DNA from: an uncultured Lachnospiraceae bacterium | GTDB lineage: Bacteria; Bacillota; Clostridia; Lachnospirales; Lachnospiraceae | Direction: 5' to 3' | Assembly (NCBI GenBank): GCA_949740725.1 | Contig: CATJIO010000170.1 | Span: 1 to 48,781, forward strand | Length of the DNA stretch: 48,781 bases | Shown here: positions 45,002 through 48,781 of the stretch, piece after piece | Numbering within the stretch: the first letter of the stretch is position 1 | How the letters are laid out: every line of letters starts with the position of its first letter | Notes under the pieces: model-generated | Seen by the model: the letters and a program-made list of their open reading frames with translations, nothing else | Database searches by the model: none | Told to the model about the DNA's origin: nothing | Made by a program: the position numbers and the translations under genes

Positions 45002-46789
45002 TTACTGGTTCAATGTCTTCAGCAAAATATTACATTCATAAACATCATCCACCTGAATCGTCCTTATCCCAAGTTCTGCGATGTTCGCTTCAGCTCCGTC
45101 AATTGTTTCATTTCCCACAAAAATTACGTCATCCTGTCCAAGTCCATGTTTCTTCATTATTTTCTTAAGCATGGTCTTTTTATCATAATCATGGTACATC
45201 ACATCAATGGATGTATGGCCCGAGATGCGAGCTACATACCTGCCATCATAACTTTTAAGACAATTTTGTGCTTTTTTTAACAGGTTCTCTCTGTTCACCA
45301 AGGGCTTAATCGTAACAACACATCCCTGTCCTCTCACATTTATTTTACCTTTAAACGCTTCAATTTTTTCCAGTTCTTCAACCACCTTTGGATCTACCAC
45401 ATAGTCCATAGATAATAAATCTGCCGTATAATCTCCAGAAGTAAAATGTACATTTCCAAAATCAGAGTAAATTTGGACCAATGCATCCTGATGATAAAGA
45501 TATTTAAATGCATCTCTTACATGTTCATAATTATTTCCAGAATGAATGATACCAGAAAACAAATTCATATTTTCTACTCCTACAGCCTTCCCTCGGTTAT
45601 TCGCACGTTCATCCCAAAGTGTCCCATCCAGATCATAGATAAATGTTCTATCCATTGTCGTTATTTTGAAATAATCTTTCATGAGAAGACTTATCAATTT
45701 AACTGGATTATGTTTTGCCTTATCACCGCCAATATGACTAGAAATGCTCCGAATTCTACTGACATTATTCATTCCTGGAACAGCATCGTCATTTACAACA
45801 GCGGTAATATCCTCAACGGATATATATCTTCCAAGAATGTCAACTATTTCATCAGCAGTAACCCCTTTCATGTCATGATCTTCAATATTATTCATCACAA
45901 TATATTTCTTTGCCTTTGAAGCAGACAAAATCTTGCGAAGACCAGAGTGCATATAAGAAGGGATAAGAGAAGACCACTGCGTCCCAGAACTAAAAATGAT
46001 AATATCTGCCTCTTCCACAATGTTTTTAATACTTCGTACTTTAGAAAGATCTGTTTCTTCATCTACAGAGGGAATGTACTCCTGGCTATCCTTCAATAGC
46101 ATCACAGATTCTATCTTATCATCGGGATTGTCCCATTCCACGATATTTCCTTCGTCATGAATAACATATCCAGATTTCGTTCTTGCTTCGAGAAACAGAT
46201 TTACGTCGGAAATGAGGTGAACATTATCTTTTATCCCTAAAACAGTTGCCATATCTTTTCCAGCAGTTCTGAGGGAATAGCCATTCATAGCGGCAGATGC
46301 GGCATAAAACACATTGGCGATAGAGAAATCTTTGAATTGAACACCCTCTAAAGTTCTTCTCCAAAAGCCGTTGTGAATATTTTCGAAGAAAAAGTAATCA
46401 AGCAGACCTTTAAGATAATAAGTATCCTTATCACCAATTACATTTTGGTTCTCCTCTAGCAATTTGCAGGACTTCTGGTAATATTCCTCTTTCGAGGATG
46501 CGTTGAATCTAAGATTAAACAATCTGTATAATACGGATTCTTTACTAGAGAAATCTTTTAATGCTAATGCATGCTGAATCTTGAACTGCGTCATATGATT
46601 TTTCCGAAGATCGCTGGGCCCTAGAATTTTAGAGTCAAAAATTTTGCGGCATATCCCTGTGGACTTTCCATTATCATAAGCATTAATGACAATATCAAGA
46701 TTATAATTTTCATTCCCGTAAATGGCAGAAAATCCTTCTTGAATAGCGATACTACCAGTTCCACCGCTAAAGATTACAATATTATACAT
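45002..46789 (-). CDS. YvcK/CofD-family domain fused to HAD phosphatase
   Basis: A 595-aa fusion. Residues 1-370 match the YvcK/CofD family: IVIFSGGTGS, INAYDNGKSTG (YvcK VADDGGSSG), GPSDLRKN (PGDIRN), and IIFSSGTQWSSLIPS (GPGSLYTSIIP). The family holds the gluconeogenesis factor YvcK and CofD, which transfers a phospholactyl group from a GDP carrier in F420 synthesis. Residues from about 382 are a HAD phosphatase with FIYDLDGTLWDE and FVGNETIDGAEANIAE. Start at ATG 46789; GTG at 46801 is possible. It is adjacent to a MobA-like nucleotidyltransferase, which mirrors CofC/CofD. Function in the glycan locus is unknown. Confidence 0.82.
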   Translation of the reverse strand: MYNIVIFSGGTGSIAIQEGFSAIYGNENYNLDIVINAYDNGKSTGICRKIFDSKILGPSDLRKNHMTQFKIQHALALKDFSSKESVLYRLFNLRFNASSKEEYYQKSCKLLEENQNVIGDKDTYYLKGLLDYFFFENIHNGFWRRTLEGVQFKDFSIANVFYAASAAMNGYSLRTAGKDMATVLGIKDNVHLISDVNLFLEARTKSGYVIHDEGNIVEWDNPDDKIESVMLLKDSQEYIPSVDEETDLSKVRSIKNIVEEADIIIFSSGTQWSSLIPSYMHSGLRKILSASKAKKYIVMNNIEDHDMKGVTADEIVDILGRYISVEDITAVVNDDAVPGMNNVSRIRSISSHIGGDKAKHNPVKLISLLMKDYFKITTMDRTFIYDLDGTLWDERANNRGKAVGVENMNLFSGIIHSGNNYEHVRDAFKYLYHQDALVQIYSDFGNVHFTSGDYTADLLSMDYVVDPKVVEELEKIEAFKGKINVRGQGCVVTIKPLVNRENLLKKAQNCLKSYDGRYVARISGHTSIDVMYHDYDKKTMLKKIMKKHGLGQDDVIFVGNETIDGAEANIAELGIRTIQVDDVYECNILLKTLNQ

Positions 46790-46808
46790 TTCTCTGTACA
46801 CTCCAATC

Positions 46809-47555
46809 TTACTCAGGGTATTGCTTTCGTTTTTTGATTTCTTCTAATTCTTCCTTTGTATTAAAGGAGAGGACATTTCCTGGAACAATCTCCACACATT
46901 TTGCGTGCTCATACCCCGCTTTATATAAGTACTCGAACGAATAGAGGAGTTTCATTTCATTGATATCCGCTATGCTCTCATCATTGTCATAAGGAATTTC
47001 CAAAAATTCTCTATATTCATTCAAATATTTCCACGCAAATGCAAATTCAAATAAAAACAAAGATTGATCATGAAGTCCTTTGTCTATACCCCCCTCCTGC
47101 GTTGCAAAGTGAGCTTTTAATATCCCATTTTGGTCATTTACTTCAAACCAGGCATAGGGGTTTGTGTCCATTGCACAAGCAACTGCGGCCTTCGTATTTC
47201 CCACACCATCAAGAAACTGTTTAAATGGAAGGCTATTGGCAAAAACAGCATCCCCCCAACAAACGGTTATTCTGTCAAGACATTCTTCATGCTCTTTTAT
47301 GTAGGCAAGGCATTTAAGAACGGAGTGTGCATCACCCTGGCCTGTAGTAATACTGAACATTTTGCACCCAGATATCTTACCTGCAAATTGGGTATAAGTG
47401 GTTTTATTTACTCCAACGTAAACTTTGTCATAATACTCTTTTGCTTTTTCAATCGTATTCTCTGTATTTGTCTTTCCACCTATCTGGCAGAATGCCTTAG
47501 GAAATCCACCAAACCGTGACGACTTTCCAGATGCCACTATTAATAGAACATCCAT
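46809..47555 (-). CDS. MobA-like nucleotidyltransferase
   Basis: A 248-aa NTP transferase. The nucleotide-binding loop is SGKSSRFGGFPKAF and a metal-binding aspartate occurs in CWGDAVFAN. The C-terminal part (VEIVPGNVLSFNTKEELEEI) resembles NDP-sugar pyrophosphorylases. It would join a phosphorylated small molecule or sugar-1-phosphate to a nucleotide. It is 7-20 bp before the YvcK/CofD-HAD gene and after the GT8 gene, so its product may feed the CofD-like protein. Specificity is unknown. Confidence 0.8.
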   Translation of the reverse strand: MDVLLIVASGKSSRFGGFPKAFCQIGGKTNTENTIEKAKEYYDKVYVGVNKTTYTQFAGKISGCKMFSITTGQGDAHSVLKCLAYIKEHEECLDRITVCWGDAVFANSLPFKQFLDGVGNTKAAVACAMDTNPYAWFEVNDQNGILKAHFATQEGGIDKGLHDQSLFLFEFAFAWKYLNEYREFLEIPYDNDESIADINEMKLLYSFEYLYKAGYEHAKCVEIVPGNVLSFNTKEELEEIKKRKQYPE

Positions 47556-47594
47556 CTTACTGCTATTCTCTCCTTCTTAATTTTGCTGTGAAAG

Positions 47595-48587
47595 TCACTT
47601 CGTCTTAAATAAAAATTTATACATAAACAATGGATATAAAAACGAATGAACAACTCCAAGCAAATGCGCTGTTAGACTCTTCGAAACACTCGTATATAGA
47701 AAATGTGCCAGCTTATTTTTCCAATCTGGTTTATAATTCCACAATTTCTCATTTGCCATCACAGTTTGTGATCTCATATTCATATAGTATTCTTTGAAAG
47801 GATGCTCGCAACTTTCTATCCATGGCCTCGGTTGAAGTATCTGATTCTTAGTAAAGTGAACAACCACTGGATGCTGCCTTGCATAGTTAAACTCTTTTTC
47901 CGAACAGCATGTAGATGGTCGTCTATATCTAAGCATATTTTTATAATTAAAAAGGAATACAGCCGTCGTACAATTAAACTTGGGAGGAAGAACCTTCACT
48001 CCACCTTCGACCGTGTAATTAATAACATCTTGCACATCGTAGAATAACATATATTTTCCAGAATCAAGAACTGCAGAGATTTTTCTTGAAATATTGTCTT
48101 CTCTCCATTTTTTCAGATTATAAAGGATAACACCACAGTTCACATAGGGTGAATCATCCTTCATTCCCAGTTTTCGCTTATACCATTTGCTTTGCAAGTC
48201 ATCAACTGCCGCAATATAGTAATTAGTAATGTCTGTTTCATAAAACTCTTTCAGGGAGTGAGTAACCATTGTATCTCCTTCAAGCAAAAGTACTTTCTCA
48301 ACTGATTCCGGTAAAATATCTTGAAAATAACAATAGCAAAAAACCGTCTGGCCATTTCGATTTGACCCTTTCAAAGAATTAAAATACTCCGGCATAGGAA
48401 GAAAAATAATATTTCTGTTATATGATGTAACTAAATCGACTAAATCTTTTTTGCTTCTGTCTGTTATCCCATTTCCAATATAGTAGATTGTTATTTGATT
48501 AATATCCGTGCTGTTGATGAGTATAGATTTTATGGTTACAATTCCAAGTCTACTATACAGATCACTTGACGCAAATACTATGTTCAT
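47595..48587 (-). CDS. Family 8 glycosyltransferase
   Basis: A 330-aa retaining GT-A transferase. It begins MNIVFASSDLYSRLGIVTIKS and has the GT8 hallmark YVNCGVILYNLKKWR. The metal motif reads LLEGDTMV, so the usual DxD is ExD. The C-terminus has a basic/hydrophobic stretch (KSLTAHLLGVVHSFLYPLF) that may bind the membrane. GGGGAG precedes the ATG. First complete gene of the visible glycan operon. Confidence 0.88.
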   Translation of the reverse strand: MNIVFASSDLYSRLGIVTIKSILINSTDINQITIYYIGNGITDRSKKDLVDLVTSYNRNIIFLPMPEYFNSLKGSNRNGQTVFCYCYFQDILPESVEKVLLLEGDTMVTHSLKEFYETDITNYYIAAVDDLQSKWYKRKLGMKDDSPYVNCGVILYNLKKWREDNISRKISAVLDSGKYMLFYDVQDVINYTVEGGVKVLPPKFNCTTAVFLFNYKNMLRYRRPSTCCSEKEFNYARQHPVVVHFTKNQILQPRPWIESCEHPFKEYYMNMRSQTVMANEKLWNYKPDWKNKLAHFLYTSVSKSLTAHLLGVVHSFLYPLFMYKFLFKTK

Positions 48588-48648
48588 CCCTAACTTTCTC
48601 CCCTAAGCAAATTCCTTATCCTAAGTGTATACTGTGATAATCTTATCC

Positions 48649-48781
48649 TCACCCCATCCCCCTCACCACTTCTTCCGCATATCTCCCCAGGCTATTCTTC
48701 AAGTCTTTAGGCGTACACCCCTTTTCAATCCCCGCCAGCACCCGGTATTTATCAAAGATATTGGTCACCATCTTCATCGAA
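48649..48781 (-). CDS. C-terminal end of an unidentified gene (cut by window edge)
   Basis: The minus strand is open for 44 codons from the window edge to a TGA at 48649-48651, ending DLKNSLGRYAEEVVRGMG. Base composition is richer in GC than the adjacent GT8 gene. Too little is visible to name the product; it may be another glycan gene or the resumption of the core chromosome. Confidence 0.5.
   Translation of the reverse strand, partial: SMKMVTNIFDKYRVLAGIEKGCTPKDLKNSLGRYAEEVVRGMG

Overview
The window looks like chromosomal DNA from an anaerobic, moderately GC-rich, spore-forming Clostridia species, most likely Lachnospiraceae. The evidence is the short HisG with HisZ, the spore-associated YlbJ, RecU, a PepT/YgiQ/RluA/RsuA/RsmF-like housekeeping set, strong AGGAGG ribosome binding sites and a 2-hydroxyacyl-CoA dehydratase operon. 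Almost every gene is on the minus strand; only pepT and ylbJ are on the plus strand. I saw no rRNA, tRNA or CRISPR array.

Region 1 (about 1-9.8 kb) is a reductive hydroxyacid operon read right to left: dehydratase activator ATPase, the two dehydratase subunits, a YkvI-like transporter, a family III CoA-transferase, an AMP-forming acyl-CoA ligase and an acyl-CoA dehydrogenase cut by the window edge. A FadR-type GntR regulator lies just upstream. Palindromes of the type CTTGTATACAAG sit in the promoter spacer, further upstream, and in the leader of the ligase, so the regulator probably controls the operon at several points. The set resembles the had (leucine) and fld (aromatic) Stickland clusters, but the substrate cannot be read from the sequence, and no 2-hydroxyacid dehydrogenase or ETF genes are in view.

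Region 2 (9.9-14.0 kb) holds a hybrid histidine kinase and a divergent pepT. Region 3 (14.0-21.3 kb) is a histidine operon hisZ-hisG-hisD-hisB-[membrane protein/HisA]-[HisF-like/HisIE] behind a perfect consensus promoter. It has two oddities: hisA is in frame with an upstream 330-350 codon membrane protein ORF but keeps its own ribosome binding site, and HisIE carries an N-terminal TIM-barrel-like domain without HisF catalytic residues. hisF, hisH and hisC are absent here.

Region 4 (21.3-34.5 kb) is a housekeeping block: recU, trpS, three RNA modification enzymes of the pseudouridine synthase and m5C methyltransferase types, a small membrane protein, an SDR, a YgiQ radical SAM protein, a HAD phosphatase, an M23 peptidase, ylbJ, a coiled-coil protein, coaD and rsmD.

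Region 5 (34.6-48.8 kb) is a sharply AT-rich surface glycan locus, probably acquired by transfer, bordered by a decayed PD-(D/E)XK transposase-type fragment and a terminator. It encodes glycosyltransferases (GT2, GT4-like, GT8), a Wzx flippase, a Wzy-like polymerase, a GDP-sugar-type epimerase/dehydratase, a CBS-cupin protein, a short NeuB, a NeuA-KdsC fusion, and a DUF115/CstII-like candidate nonulosonate transferase. The most unusual part is a YvcK/CofD-like domain fused to a HAD phosphatase, next to a MobA-like nucleotidyltransferase. This pair recalls the CofC/CofD logic of F420 biosynthesis and may make or attach an unusual phospho-linked substituent on the glycan; that is inference.
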